64,000 nucleotides of DNA from Shewanella sp. MR-4. GTDB lineage: Bacteria > Pseudomonadota > Gammaproteobacteria > Enterobacterales > Shewanellaceae. The notes under the pieces were generated by a model. It was given only the letters and a program-made list of their open reading frames with translations. It was not told the origin of the DNA and made no database searches. The first letter of the stretch is position 1. Each line of letters opens with the position of its first letter. The DNA lies in contig NC_008321.1 in the NCBI RefSeq assembly GCF_000014685.1, positions 2,911,001-2,975,000 on the forward strand, in the 5' to 3' direction. The translations under genes and the position numbers were made by a program. Positions 33,827 to 42,409 of the stretch are shown here, in pieces.

Positions 33827-33848
33827 GGATGCCATAAGGGCATCCTTT
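33827..33848 (-). terminator. Probable terminator of mdeA
   Basis: An 8-bp stem GGATGCC / GGCATCC with loop ATAAG lies 20 bp after the mdeA stop. On the minus strand it is followed by TATTTG, a weak U-tract. Confidence 0.6.
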
Positions 33849-33867
33849 CACTAAACCTAACAGAGCC

Positions 33868-35061
33868 TTATGCCAGCATGGCCAAGGCTTGGTTTAAATC
33901 CTCGATGATATCGTCACAATCCTCTAAACCGATTGAGATCCGCAGTAAATTATCACTTATCCCCGCGGCTTGGCGAGCCTCTGGCGTGTAGGGCGAATGG
34001 GTCATGGAAGCTGGGTGCTGAATAAGGGATTCCGCATCCCCCAAACTTACAGCGATTGAAAACAGCTTAAGGTAACCCACAAAAGCCATGGCTTGCTCAA
34101 GAGAGGCGGCTAACTCAAAGGCAATCACGCCACCAGCTCTCGCCATCTGTCCACCAATAAATCGGTGCCCTGAATGAGATTTAAGCCCTGGATAATACAC
34201 CCGAGTCACAGCAGGATGTTGCTCCAAAAACTCGGCAACACGCTGGGCACTGTCACAATGGCGCTGCAAACGCACATCTAAGGTTTTCAGCCCGCGCAAA
34301 ATCAGCCAAGCATCGTGGGGAGACATGACGGCGCCGATATCTTTTAGGATTTCATATTTCACTCTGTGCAGCTGCTCTTCACTGCCACACACGACGCCGG
34401 CAATTACATCGCCGTGTCCATTCAAATACTTAGTCGCACTGTGTACCACTAAATCGATACCGAATGCCAAGGGTTGCTGCAGCAGCGGCGTCATAAAAGT
34501 ATTATCGACAATGCTGACAAGCTGATGCCGTTTCGCAATATCGGCGATACCTTTGAGATCAAACACCTGTAAATGAGGATTAACCGGAGTTTCGCAAAAA
34601 ATCACCCGAGTGTTGGCTTTGATGGCCCGCTCAATGGCCGCTAAATCGGTAAAATCGACTAAGGTGACTTCGATACCGAAGCGGGCAAATTGGCTGGTCA
34701 TAAGGGCGAAGGTGCAGCCATAAACCGCATTGGAAGCCACTAAATGATCGCCCATCTGGAGGTTAGCCAACAGCGCCGCCGATACGGCCCCCATGCCAGA
34801 AGCCGTTGCTGCCGCCGCTTCTGCCCCTTCTAAAATCGCCATTTTACGTTCCAGCTCGGCAACTGTCGGGTTACCTAGGCGAGTATAAATATAACCGGGT
34901 TCGTTGCCAGCGAATCGCTCACCACCTTGCTGCGCCGACTCAAAGACAAAGGTCGCCGTTTGATAAAGTGGCGTCACCAAAGTACCAAAGGCTTCGCGCT
35001 CATGCCCGGCATGAATGGCTTGGGTTGCGGCTTTCCACTGCTTGCTTGATTCATCTTGCAT
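33868..35061 (-). CDS. mdeA: Methionine gamma-lyase
   Basis: A 397-residue PLP enzyme of the Cys/Met metabolism family. It contains the PLP lysine motif SATKYLNGHGD, the SRxxNPT-like RLGNPTVAELERKMA, the GMGAVSAAL phosphate-binding loop and, importantly, YGCTFAL. The Cys in that motif matches the Cys116 characteristic of methionine gamma-lyases rather than cystathionine gamma-lyase. It cleaves L-methionine to methanethiol, 2-oxobutyrate and ammonia. The gene stands alone. Its promoter lies in the 318-bp gap upstream, which holds two direct repeats of TTGATAAGT. Confidence 0.9.
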   Translation of the reverse strand: MQDESSKQWKAATQAIHAGHEREAFGTLVTPLYQTATFVFESAQQGGERFAGNEPGYIYTRLGNPTVAELERKMAILEGAEAAAATASGMGAVSAALLANLQMGDHLVASNAVYGCTFALMTSQFARFGIEVTLVDFTDLAAIERAIKANTRVIFCETPVNPHLQVFDLKGIADIAKRHQLVSIVDNTFMTPLLQQPLAFGIDLVVHSATKYLNGHGDVIAGVVCGSEEQLHRVKYEILKDIGAVMSPHDAWLILRGLKTLDVRLQRHCDSAQRVAEFLEQHPAVTRVYYPGLKSHSGHRFIGGQMARAGGVIAFELAASLEQAMAFVGYLKLFSIAVSLGDAESLIQHPASMTHSPYTPEARQAAGISDNLLRISIGLEDCDDIIEDLNQALAMLA

Positions 35062-35379
35062 TGCTCACTCCTTGTTGTCGCAGAGCCTCATTCGCTTGTT
35101 GTGTCATTGTTCGTTTTAATGAGGCCATGCTTAGGGTCTTGATAAGTCCTATTGATAAGTTAATGAAACATTAGCCCTATCGAATAAGCACTAACATACC
35201 CCGCCGAGCGGGTGAAACCAGTGCCATGGTGAAAATAGCATCAGAGGTGCTGTAACTAAGTTGTTACATTCAGGCATTTAGGGCTGAAAATCGGCGACAA
35301 AAAATGCGCTAATGAGAGGGTCATTAGCGCATTAGCATTTAGCCTAAAGTGCACTCGCGGTGTTGTGCGTTCGGCTAAG
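35062..35379. other. Intergenic region between mdeA and ycjF
   Basis: This 318-bp gap contains the mdeA promoter region with two direct repeats TTGATAAGT (35139-35147 and 35152-35160, 13-bp period), and the ycjF terminator at 35304-35332. No gene is seen. Confidence 0.7.
35300..35333 (-). terminator. Rho-independent terminator of the psp/ycjXF transcript
   Basis: A strong 12-bp stem ATGCGCTAATGA / TCATTAGCGCAT with loop GAGGG is followed on the minus strand by TTTTTT. It lies about 50 bp after the ycjF stop. Confidence 0.92.
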
Positions 35380-36582
35380 TTATTTCTCTTTGGGTGTTGA
35401 GCCTGTTTTAAGTTCAGCAGCCTCTAATTGGCTCTTAAGTGCATCTCGTCCGTCTTTAGTCAATAACTTACCGGCAAACTGTTTAAGCTCAATCAACAAC
35501 TCTTGATGAACTTTCGATAATTTGGGGCGCTGCTCCTCCCTAAACTGAATAGGTCTACATAGCGCCATGGCTTGATACCCTAAGCGCGCTGTGAGCAGCC
35601 CCCCACCTAAACCTTGAGCAAGCCGTGCGGATAATTTCCCCGTCATCTCAACCGACAGCAGTTGGGTCCCCAAATCGGTCACTAACTCGCTGGTACCGGC
35701 ATAGATGATGTTAATAATGATGCTACGAATGAGTTTTATCCGGCTCCAATAGCCTAATTCTATCCCATAACAGGCGGCGACATCACGCAGCATGCGTTGG
35801 TTACGCCAAAGAATAATGGCCATATCCAATGCAGCTAGCGGACTCGCGGCAAGCAACACGGCTGACTCGGCCGCGTATCGACGGACGATTTTTTTCGCCA
35901 GTTCATCCCGCTCAGTAAGCACTAAATCCTCAAATAACAGCACTTTTTCAGCATCGTTATGTTCATCTTTGAGCGACTGACGCAGTCGCTGTAGCCCCTG
36001 ACTATCGGGATAATGGCGCACTATATTATTGATAAAACCATCGGCCTCGCCCATTTGCATACTGAGGGCAAGCCTTGCACCCGACTCTTGCGTATCGGCA
36101 ACCTGCTTGAGGCGTTTTAATTTACGGTATTCGCCCAAGGCTCCGACCATAGCCCAGCTGCCGACTAAACTGAGTACTGCGCCATAAAAGCTAAATAACC
36201 AAGGGCTTGATAACCAAGCGTCTCGCAAACCTAATCCCGTTTGCACTAAAACCAGTAGCAATAACCCAAAGACGGATAAACGCGCCAGCCAAGACCAACG
36301 GCGAGATTGATGCAGTTTTGGCCGAATGGATGATACATCCAATGCTTGCGGATGAGCCGCTAAGGCATCATCGACAACTTCATCCGCCGCTTTTAAGGGT
36401 GTCAGTGGTGCAAAAGCTTGGGCACTCTTAAGCTCATCAGAAGCAGACTGAAGTTTGACCTTATCAGAATCAAATACTTGTTGTTTTTTGAGCGGTTGGC
36501 TTCCAAGTGTATTTTCAGACATTGGCTTATCGAGCCCGTTTGTCTCTGACTCACTTGAAGGTGGTAACGAATCTAAACTCAT
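35380..36582 (-). CDS. ycjF: YcjF-family membrane protein (TIGR01620, DUF697)
   Basis: A 400-residue inner-membrane protein. A variable hydrophilic N-terminus (about residues 1-95) precedes two transmembrane helices (residues about 97-150). A helical cytoplasmic domain follows, with a DUF697 region (AAESAVLLAASPLAALDMAIILWRNQRMLRDVA) near residues 240-275. YcjF is linked with YcjX and the phage-shock regulon in Enterobacteria; function is not established. The start ATG overlaps the ycjX stop by 4 bases. ATG at residue 21 is an alternative start. Confidence 0.88.
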   Translation of the reverse strand: MSLDSLPPSSESETNGLDKPMSENTLGSQPLKKQQVFDSDKVKLQSASDELKSAQAFAPLTPLKAADEVVDDALAAHPQALDVSSIRPKLHQSRRWSWLARLSVFGLLLLVLVQTGLGLRDAWLSSPWLFSFYGAVLSLVGSWAMVGALGEYRKLKRLKQVADTQESGARLALSMQMGEADGFINNIVRHYPDSQGLQRLRQSLKDEHNDAEKVLLFEDLVLTERDELAKKIVRRYAAESAVLLAASPLAALDMAIILWRNQRMLRDVAACYGIELGYWSRIKLIRSIIINIIYAGTSELVTDLGTQLLSVEMTGKLSARLAQGLGGGLLTARLGYQAMALCRPIQFREEQRPKLSKVHQELLIELKQFAGKLLTKDGRDALKSQLEAAELKTGSTPKEK

Positions 36583-38039
36583 TCCAATTTATCCCCCACG
36601 AGATACTGCAGAAGGTGATCGAGACGGATATGGTCAAAATGCACCGAAGATGGGTCCACATTGCTGTTATTCGGCGGAGCAAATCCCATAAAATGAAACC
36701 CTTGGTCGCGCCAAAAGTTGGGCTCGGGTAAGCGAGTGGGCACTTCGCCTGGAAAAAGCGTCAGGGCTTGGCCGTTCAATCCAATCCCCTGCACGACTTC
36801 CACATCCCCTTCTTGAGTGGTCACCATGCCATGACGCGTCGCCTTAATGGCACTAATGGCCATAGTCTCAACTTTACAACCATCGAAACTGGCAAAATGT
36901 TGGCTATGTTTGAGCATATCGGTGAGCAGGGATAACACATGACTTTGCTGATCCCGCGTCACATGGTCAACCTTACTGGCGGCAAATAATAATCTGTCTA
37001 TCCGCGGCGCAAACAATCGGCGTAAGTAACTGGATTGGCCGTATTGAAAACTCTCCATAATGGCATTTAATGCGGCGCCCATATCCTCAAACTGGGTTTT
37101 GCCGCGGTTTAAGGCGCTGAAGCAATCAACCAGCACTAACTGGCGGTCAAACCCCGCAAAATGCTGCTTATAGAAAGGTTTAACGACCTTAGCCACGTAT
37201 TCTTGGTAGCGTTTTTCTAGGACATGAAAGGCGCTGTGTTTATCGCTTTGTTTGAGCTCGCTCCACTGATTGTCTGTCACCGATAACAGCGGAAAAAACG
37301 CCAGCAGCGGCGCGCCTTCCCATTCCCCTGGTAATAACATGCGTCCGGGTTGTGCCTGATAATAACCCTGCACATGCACTAAATCGTGCAAGAGTTGCTG
37401 ATACTGATCGGCAATGCGTTTAAGCTGCAGCTCATCGGCCGCCTCGGTTAAATTGAGCGCACTTAACGAAGTTTGAAACTCTGCATACAAAGGCGAGCTT
37501 TTTAGCACAGCGACACGTTGTTGCTGCGCGCTGCACCACTCGATAAAGCTTTGACGCAGCATAGGTAAATCTAATAGCCACTCGCCGGGATAATCGACAA
37601 TATCTAAATACAGCGTTGCGGTATCGGCAAACTTGGCTAGCAGCCCCTTCTGCGGCTGGTATTTGATGGCTAAGCGCAGCTCCGAAATCGTGCGGGTCGA
37701 TGCTGGCCAAGTCGGAGGCGTCGAAGTAAGCGCTAACATTGCGCCCTGATAATCGAAGCTGGCAATTTCAAGATCCGGCTGCATTGCTCGCTTCACCCCG
37801 AGCAAACGTTGCTCACGGCTCACTTGCCACAGAGGTAAAGCATTCCCATGGCGGGAATGGGATACCTGAGAAGCCGCGCCACTATTGAGTAGTTGGTTGA
37901 CTAATCCGGTAATAAATGCGGTTTTGCCCGCCCCCGATAACCCTGTTACCGCGAGTCGTAAATGCCTGTCAGCCGTTCTATGGAGCAGGGATTGGCTCTT
38001 CTGAGTTAATTTATGGAGCGAAAAGTCAAGCATTCCCAT
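36579..38039 (-). CDS. ycjX: YcjX-family P-loop NTPase (DUF463)
   Basis: A 486-residue predicted GTPase/ATPase. It opens with a Walker A motif GLSGAGKTAFITGL (residues 33-46) and carries a DUF463 body with LYLDIVDYPGEWLLDLPML, where DYPGEW replaces the DxxG switch, and LFAASKVDHVTRDQQ as a possible NKxD equivalent. In E. coli ycjX belongs to the psp regulon. It is 94 bp downstream of pspC in the same direction, and ycjF overlaps it. Exact biochemical role is unknown. Confidence 0.9.
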   Translation of the reverse strand: MGMLDFSLHKLTQKSQSLLHRTADRHLRLAVTGLSGAGKTAFITGLVNQLLNSGAASQVSHSRHGNALPLWQVSREQRLLGVKRAMQPDLEIASFDYQGAMLALTSTPPTWPASTRTISELRLAIKYQPQKGLLAKFADTATLYLDIVDYPGEWLLDLPMLRQSFIEWCSAQQQRVAVLKSSPLYAEFQTSLSALNLTEAADELQLKRIADQYQQLLHDLVHVQGYYQAQPGRMLLPGEWEGAPLLAFFPLLSVTDNQWSELKQSDKHSAFHVLEKRYQEYVAKVVKPFYKQHFAGFDRQLVLVDCFSALNRGKTQFEDMGAALNAIMESFQYGQSSYLRRLFAPRIDRLLFAASKVDHVTRDQQSHVLSLLTDMLKHSQHFASFDGCKVETMAISAIKATRHGMVTTQEGDVEVVQGIGLNGQALTLFPGEVPTRLPEPNFWRDQGFHFMGFAPPNNSNVDPSSVHFDHIRLDHLLQYLVGDKLE

Positions 38040-38103
38040 AAGGATGTCCCTAAATGTTGAATGAGGTTAACTATACACTGGAATTGACGGGAGATTAAGC
38101 AAC

Positions 38104-38125
38104 AAGGGCGGACATGGCCGCCCTT
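38104..38125 (-). terminator. Hairpin between pspC and ycjX, weak terminator
   Basis: An 8-bp GC-rich stem AAGGGCGG / CCGCCCTT with loop ACATGG lies 9 bp after the pspC stop. No proper U-run follows in the psp direction (GTTGCTT), so partial read-through into ycjX is likely. Confidence 0.5.
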
Positions 38126-38133
38126 TAGAGGGA

Positions 38134-38520
38134 TTACAAGCTATTGATTTGTCTTTTTAAATCAAAGTTATCAGATGTAACATGGCGTTCAAGGTTTTGC
38201 AGTCTCACCTCTAGGCTTCTAAATTGCCTGCTCACATCGCTCAGCGCTTGTTTAGCAGGCTCTCCCGATTGCCAAGGTTTCTTCTTCACCTCGATGTCAT
38301 CCCTAACAGTGCTATTTTGGGGTTTGATGTCGAGTATCACCCATAACGCAACATAGATGATAAACACGACGCCCGAACCACCTAATAGGAAGATAGAAAC
38401 CGCAAGTACCCGCACTAACCATGTTTCAATTGCAAAGTATTCGGCTATCCCCGCACACACACCTGCGACTTTACCTGACTGGGGAATGCGATACAAAGTA
38501 CGGCCACTAGTTCCTCTCAT
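38134..38520 (-). CDS. pspC: Phage shock protein C
   Basis: A 128-residue membrane protein. The N-terminal PspC domain (LYRIPQSGKVAGVCAGIAEYFAIETWLVRVLAV) leads into a transmembrane helix (FLLGGSGVVFIIYVALWVIL), followed by a C-terminal coiled coil (about residues 95-128) that is longer than in many homologues. PspB and PspC sense envelope stress and recruit PspA. The start overlaps the pspB end by 14 bp. Confidence 0.93.
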   Translation of the reverse strand: MRGTSGRTLYRIPQSGKVAGVCAGIAEYFAIETWLVRVLAVSIFLLGGSGVVFIIYVALWVILDIKPQNSTVRDDIEVKKKPWQSGEPAKQALSDVSRQFRSLEVRLQNLERHVTSDNFDLKRQINSL

Positions 38521-38746
38521 GTTTGCCCCTCCATTCAGGCGATTCTGAATCCAGAATGGCCTCTAAGGTTTCGATGCGTGCAGCCATCTTATCGGCTTTG
38601 GCAATCAAATCATTGAGCTGTGAAAACTCTTCCTCAGTGAGTCCCTGGCTCACTTGTCGCTTACTGCGATAATGAAGAACTAACCATATTGGCGCCACCA
38701 CTATCATAAAGATGATAATCGGTGCCATGAGTATGTCCATATCCAT
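38507..38746 (-). CDS. pspB: Phage shock protein B
   Basis: A 79-residue membrane protein. One N-terminal transmembrane helix (APIIIFMIVVAPIWLVLHY) precedes a cytoplasmic helical tail (FSQLNDLIAKADKMAARIETLEAIL). GAGGTGAG precedes the ATG. It acts with PspC in signalling envelope damage. It follows pspA by 18 bp. Confidence 0.93.
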   Translation of the reverse strand: MDMDILMAPIIIFMIVVAPIWLVLHYRSKRQVSQGLTEEEFSQLNDLIAKADKMAARIETLEAILDSESPEWRGKHERN

Positions 38747-38764
38747 AACTCACCTCTGAAATTG

Positions 38765-39448
38765 TTATTCTTTTGACTTAGTTGTAGCTTTGCCTTTCAC
38801 TTTAGCCTTCAATGCTTCCAGTTCGGCATTCACTGAATCTTCGGCTTCCAGCGCGGCAAACTCATCGGCTAAGGTCTTTTTATTACCCAGATCGTAAGAT
38901 TCAACCTGCGCTTCTAGCCCTTCGACACGGCGCTCATATTGTTCAAACTTGAGCATAGCGTTGTCGATTTTGCTTGAGTCTAACTGCTTCTTCACTTCTA
39001 AACGTGATGAGGCGGTTTGAGTGCGCAAAATAATGGTTTTTTGGCGCGCTTTTGCGTCTAACAGTTTTTCCTGCAGCAAACCCACTTCGTCTTTTAAACG
39101 TGCGATATGCTCATCCAGCACCGCCAACTCTTGGTTTAAGGTATCCACCAAACCTGCTGCTTTTTGTTTTTCAACTAAAGCCGCTTTGGCTAAATCTTCG
39201 CGGTCCTTTGAAAGGGCCAGTTCAGCTTTGTCTTGCCAATCCTGAACTTGTTCTTCAACACGGTTGATACGACGGATTAATTCTTTCTTTTCAGCTAATA
39301 CTTTTGCTGAAGTAGAACGAACTTCTACCAGTGTATCTTCCATCTCTTGGATGATCAGACGAACCATTTTTTCAGGGTCTTCTGCTTTATCGAGTAATGC
39401 GCTGATATTAGAGTTAATGATATCGGCGAAACGAGAGAAAATTCCCAT
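38765..39448 (-). CDS. pspA: Phage shock protein A
   Basis: A 227-residue ESCRT-III-like peripheral membrane protein, mostly alpha-helical coiled coil. It starts MGIFSRFADIINSNISALLDKAEDPEKMVR, the amphipathic helix and conserved hairpin of PspA. It both repairs membranes and, when not engaged, inhibits PspF. The frame continues to 39493, but ATG 39448 is preceded by GAGGA and gives the family start. A sigma-54 promoter lies upstream, and pspF is divergent. Confidence 0.95.
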   Translation of the reverse strand: MGIFSRFADIINSNISALLDKAEDPEKMVRLIIQEMEDTLVEVRSTSAKVLAEKKELIRRINRVEEQVQDWQDKAELALSKDREDLAKAALVEKQKAAGLVDTLNQELAVLDEHIARLKDEVGLLQEKLLDAKARQKTIILRTQTASSRLEVKKQLDSSKIDNAMLKFEQYERRVEGLEAQVESYDLGNKKTLADEFAALEAEDSVNAELEALKAKVKGKATTKSKE

Positions 39449-39488
39449 AATGCTATCCTCAAATTGATGTTGGTCTCGGTTAGAGTAA

Positions 39489-39504
39489 TACACTTACTGT
39501 GCCA
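39489..39504 (-). promoter_or_regulatory. Sigma-54 promoter of pspABC
   Basis: On the minus strand TGGCAC-N5-GTGTA gives the GG-N10-GT spacing of a -24/-12 element (consensus TGGCAC-N5-TTGCA). It is centred about 50 bp upstream of the pspA ATG. AT-rich DNA upstream, up to pspF, could hold PspF and IHF sites. Confidence 0.85.
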
Positions 39505-39625
39505 ACTTTAATTTTATGTTTAAATTCATAAAGATAAACACATTATTAACTTTTTCTTTATTTTACGGCTCAAGCCACTTATTATCATTTTCACCAAAAT
39601 TTAGCGCGAAAGACTAAAAAATATC

Positions 39626-40714
39626 GTGGATAATAAATTTCAGCAAGACAACCTCATCGGCCAATCAAACGCCCTACTCGAAGTCTTAGAGCATGTCTCA
39701 CAGATAGCGCCGCTCTCAAAACCTGTGCTCATTATTGGCGAACGGGGAACGGGTAAGGAGCTCATTGCTGAACGTTTACATTATCTGTCTAAACGCTGGG
39801 ATCAAAGTTTTATTAAGCTAAATTGTTCATCTTTGAGTGAAAACTTACTCGAGAGTGAGTTATTCGGTCATGAATCGGGCGCCTTTACTGGCGCAAAAGG
39901 CAAACACGAAGGCCGCTTTGAGCGAGCCGACGGTGGCACTCTCTTCCTCGATGAATTAGCTAACACCTCGGGGTTAATCCAAGAAAAACTGTTGCGGGTC
40001 ATCGAATACGGTGAGTTTGAACGGGTCGGCGGCAGTAAAACCATTCAAGCGGATGTGCGCCTTATCTGCGCGGCCAACGAGGATTTACCCTCACTGGCCG
40101 ACGCTGGTGAATTTAGGGCCGACTTGCTCGACCGTTTAGCATTCGATGTGATCACCTTACCGCCGCTGCGTTGCCGCCCCGAAGATATCATGACCTTAGC
40201 CGAATATTTTGCCGTAGGTATGGCGCGGCAACTTAAGCTGGAACTCTTCAGTGGCTTCAGTGCCAGCGCAGTCGTTCAGCTGATGAGTCATGACTGGCCG
40301 GGGAATATTCGTGAACTTAAAAACGTGGTCGAGCGCAGTGTGTATCGCAGCAGCGGTGAAAATCGTCCCATTGAGCAGATTATTCTCGATCCCTTTGCCT
40401 CACCCTATCGCCCCACCACTCGAGTGCGTACCCGCGAGCGTCAAGTCACAACACCTCAAGCGCAGCTTGTAAGTACATCCGTCGCGGCCCCGACAATCGA
40501 CACCGAGGTTGCAGTTAATACTGAGGTTATGACAAATAATTTTAGTTTTCCCTTGGACTTTAAAGAGCAAACCGAACGTTATGAGATGGAGCTTATTCAA
40601 CAAGCCTTATCGGCCAGTCAGTACAATCAAAAGAAAACCGCCGAAATCCTTGGTTTAAGCTATCACCAGCTGCGTGGCATCTTGAAAAAGTACAATTTGC
40701 TCGATAAAGCATAA
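39626..40714 (+). CDS. pspF: Phage shock protein operon activator PspF
   Basis: A 362-residue sigma-54 enhancer-binding protein without a receiver domain. It has Walker A GERGTGKE (residues 38-45), the GAFTGA sigma-54 contact loop (85-90), Walker B TLFLDELA and the R-finger region, and ends in a Fis-type helix-turn-helix (KKTAEILGLSYHQLRGILKKY). The start codon is GTG at 39626. An unstructured Thr/Val-rich linker (residues about 265-310) is longer than in E. coli PspF (325 aa). It activates the divergent pspABC genes. Confidence 0.94.
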   Translation: MDNKFQQDNLIGQSNALLEVLEHVSQIAPLSKPVLIIGERGTGKELIAERLHYLSKRWDQSFIKLNCSSLSENLLESELFGHESGAFTGAKGKHEGRFERADGGTLFLDELANTSGLIQEKLLRVIEYGEFERVGGSKTIQADVRLICAANEDLPSLADAGEFRADLLDRLAFDVITLPPLRCRPEDIMTLAEYFAVGMARQLKLELFSGFSASAVVQLMSHDWPGNIRELKNVVERSVYRSSGENRPIEQIILDPFASPYRPTTRVRTRERQVTTPQAQLVSTSVAAPTIDTEVAVNTEVMTNNFSFPLDFKEQTERYEMELIQQALSASQYNQKKTAEILGLSYHQLRGILKKYNLLDKA

Positions 40715-40783
40715 GCAGATTGCCCACGGGCGAGATGCACTGCTAAAATAGCCGTTCATAGTCGATAAAATAATGATTTATAA

Positions 40784-42409
40784 ATGAGTGTGCTAATAAG
40801 ACGCCTGTGCCTATCAACTGCAGTTTTCTGCATGAGTGGGTTGTTGGTTGCATGTGGCCCCCAACGACTCCCTTCCGGTTTGGTCTATTGTTCCGAAGGG
40901 AATCCCGAGTCTTTTAATCCGCAGTTGGTGACCTCTGGCACCACCATCGACGCCACCTCACACCAAATTTATAGCCGCTTAGTGGACTATGATGCGATTT
41001 CAGGCCAGCTCGTGCCTGCGCTGGCCACCCGTTGGGCCGAGAGTGACGATGGTTTAAGCTATCGTTTCACTCTAAGGGAAAATGTTAAGTTTCAACATTC
41101 ATCCCGTTTTACACCAAGCCGCGACTTTAACGCCGACGATGTGCTGTTTTCCTTCAATCGGATTATCGATAAGCATCACCCTTACCATGGCGTATCACGT
41201 ACCGGTTATCCTTTTTTCCAAAGTATTGGATTTTCAGAACAAGTCAAAAGTGTCGAAAAAATCAATGACCATGAGGTCATCTTTCGTTTAGCACGCAAAG
41301 ATGCGTCGTTTTTATCAAATCTAGCGACAGACTTTGCCGTCATCCTCTCTAGCGAATATGCCGATCAGCTACTTGCGCAGGGGCACCCTGAAAATCTTGA
41401 TCATTTCGCCATAGGTACAGGGCCTTTTACCTTAGTGCATTACGCCAAAAACGAATATGTTCGCTATCGCCGCAATCCCGACTTTTGGGGCGAGCCCGCC
41501 AAAGTCGATATGCTGGTGTACGATATCACCCCAAAAAGCACTGTCAGACTGGCCAAACTTATCGCTGGTGATTGCAGCGTATCGGCCCTGCCCAAAGCGG
41601 GTGAGTTGCCCGTTATCAAGCAACATGAACAGCTGAGCATTGAGTCTCAACCCGGTCTTAACGTAGCCTTTTGGGCCTTTAACACACAAAAGCCCCCTTT
41701 AGATGATGTACGCGTGCGCCGCGCCCTCGCCTATGCCGTAGATAAGCAAAATATCTTACGGGCCGTGTATCAAAATACCGCCATAGAAGCCATAGGGGTG
41801 TTGCCGCCAGCGTCTTGGGCCTACGACAGCAATAAAAAACTGTTAGATTACAATCCACAAAAAGCGCGTGATTTGTTAAAAGAAGCGGGAATAAAACATC
41901 TCAGCATCGATATTTGGGCCATGCCCGTTGCCCGCGCTTACAACCCTAATGCGTTGAAAACCGCCGAGTTAATTCAATCTGACTTGGCCAATATCGGTGT
42001 TAAGGTCAATATCATCAGTTACGATTGGAGCGTCTTTAGCCAAAGATTGAGCCGGGATGAATATGACTCAGTCCTCATCGGCTGGAACGCCGATAACAGC
42101 GACCCCGATAACTTCTTCACGCCATTGCTGAGTTGCTCGGCGATGCAATCAAACAACAACCGCTCTCGCTGGTGCAATAAAGAGTTTGATGCCATTCTAG
42201 ACAGAGCGAGGGAAGTCTCGACGCAGGCCGAGCGCAAGGAAATTTACCAAGAGGCCGAGGCCTTCTTAGCCGAGCAAGTGCCAATGTTGAGTCTGGCCCA
42301 CGCCAAGCGAGTCGCACTCACTCGCAGCAATATCCATGATATGCAGTTAACCCCCTTTGGCGGCATCTCATTTGCCCGAACCAGCCAAGCTGAGCAGGAG
42401 ACACACTGA
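40784..42409 (+). CDS. sapA: Peptide ABC transporter substrate-binding lipoprotein SapA
   Basis: A 541-residue lipoprotein (lipobox LLVACG, Cys24) of the SBP-bac-5 family. The core (VYCSEGNPESFNPQLVTSG, NADDVLFSFNRI, GTGPFTL, RVRRALAYAVDKQNI) is that of SapA/DppA-like binders. The Sap system imports peptides, including host antimicrobial peptides, and has been tied to K+ uptake. It is the first gene of the operon sapABCDF, with which it is contiguous; the start follows pspF by 69 bp in the same direction, as in the psp-sap arrangement of other Gammaproteobacteria. Confidence 0.92.
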   Translation: MSVLIRRLCLSTAVFCMSGLLVACGPQRLPSGLVYCSEGNPESFNPQLVTSGTTIDATSHQIYSRLVDYDAISGQLVPALATRWAESDDGLSYRFTLRENVKFQHSSRFTPSRDFNADDVLFSFNRIIDKHHPYHGVSRTGYPFFQSIGFSEQVKSVEKINDHEVIFRLARKDASFLSNLATDFAVILSSEYADQLLAQGHPENLDHFAIGTGPFTLVHYAKNEYVRYRRNPDFWGEPAKVDMLVYDITPKSTVRLAKLIAGDCSVSALPKAGELPVIKQHEQLSIESQPGLNVAFWAFNTQKPPLDDVRVRRALAYAVDKQNILRAVYQNTAIEAIGVLPPASWAYDSNKKLLDYNPQKARDLLKEAGIKHLSIDIWAMPVARAYNPNALKTAELIQSDLANIGVKVNIISYDWSVFSQRLSRDEYDSVLIGWNADNSDPDNFFTPLLSCSAMQSNNNRSRWCNKEFDAILDRAREVSTQAERKEIYQEAEAFLAEQVPMLSLAHAKRVALTRSNIHDMQLTPFGGISFARTSQAEQETH

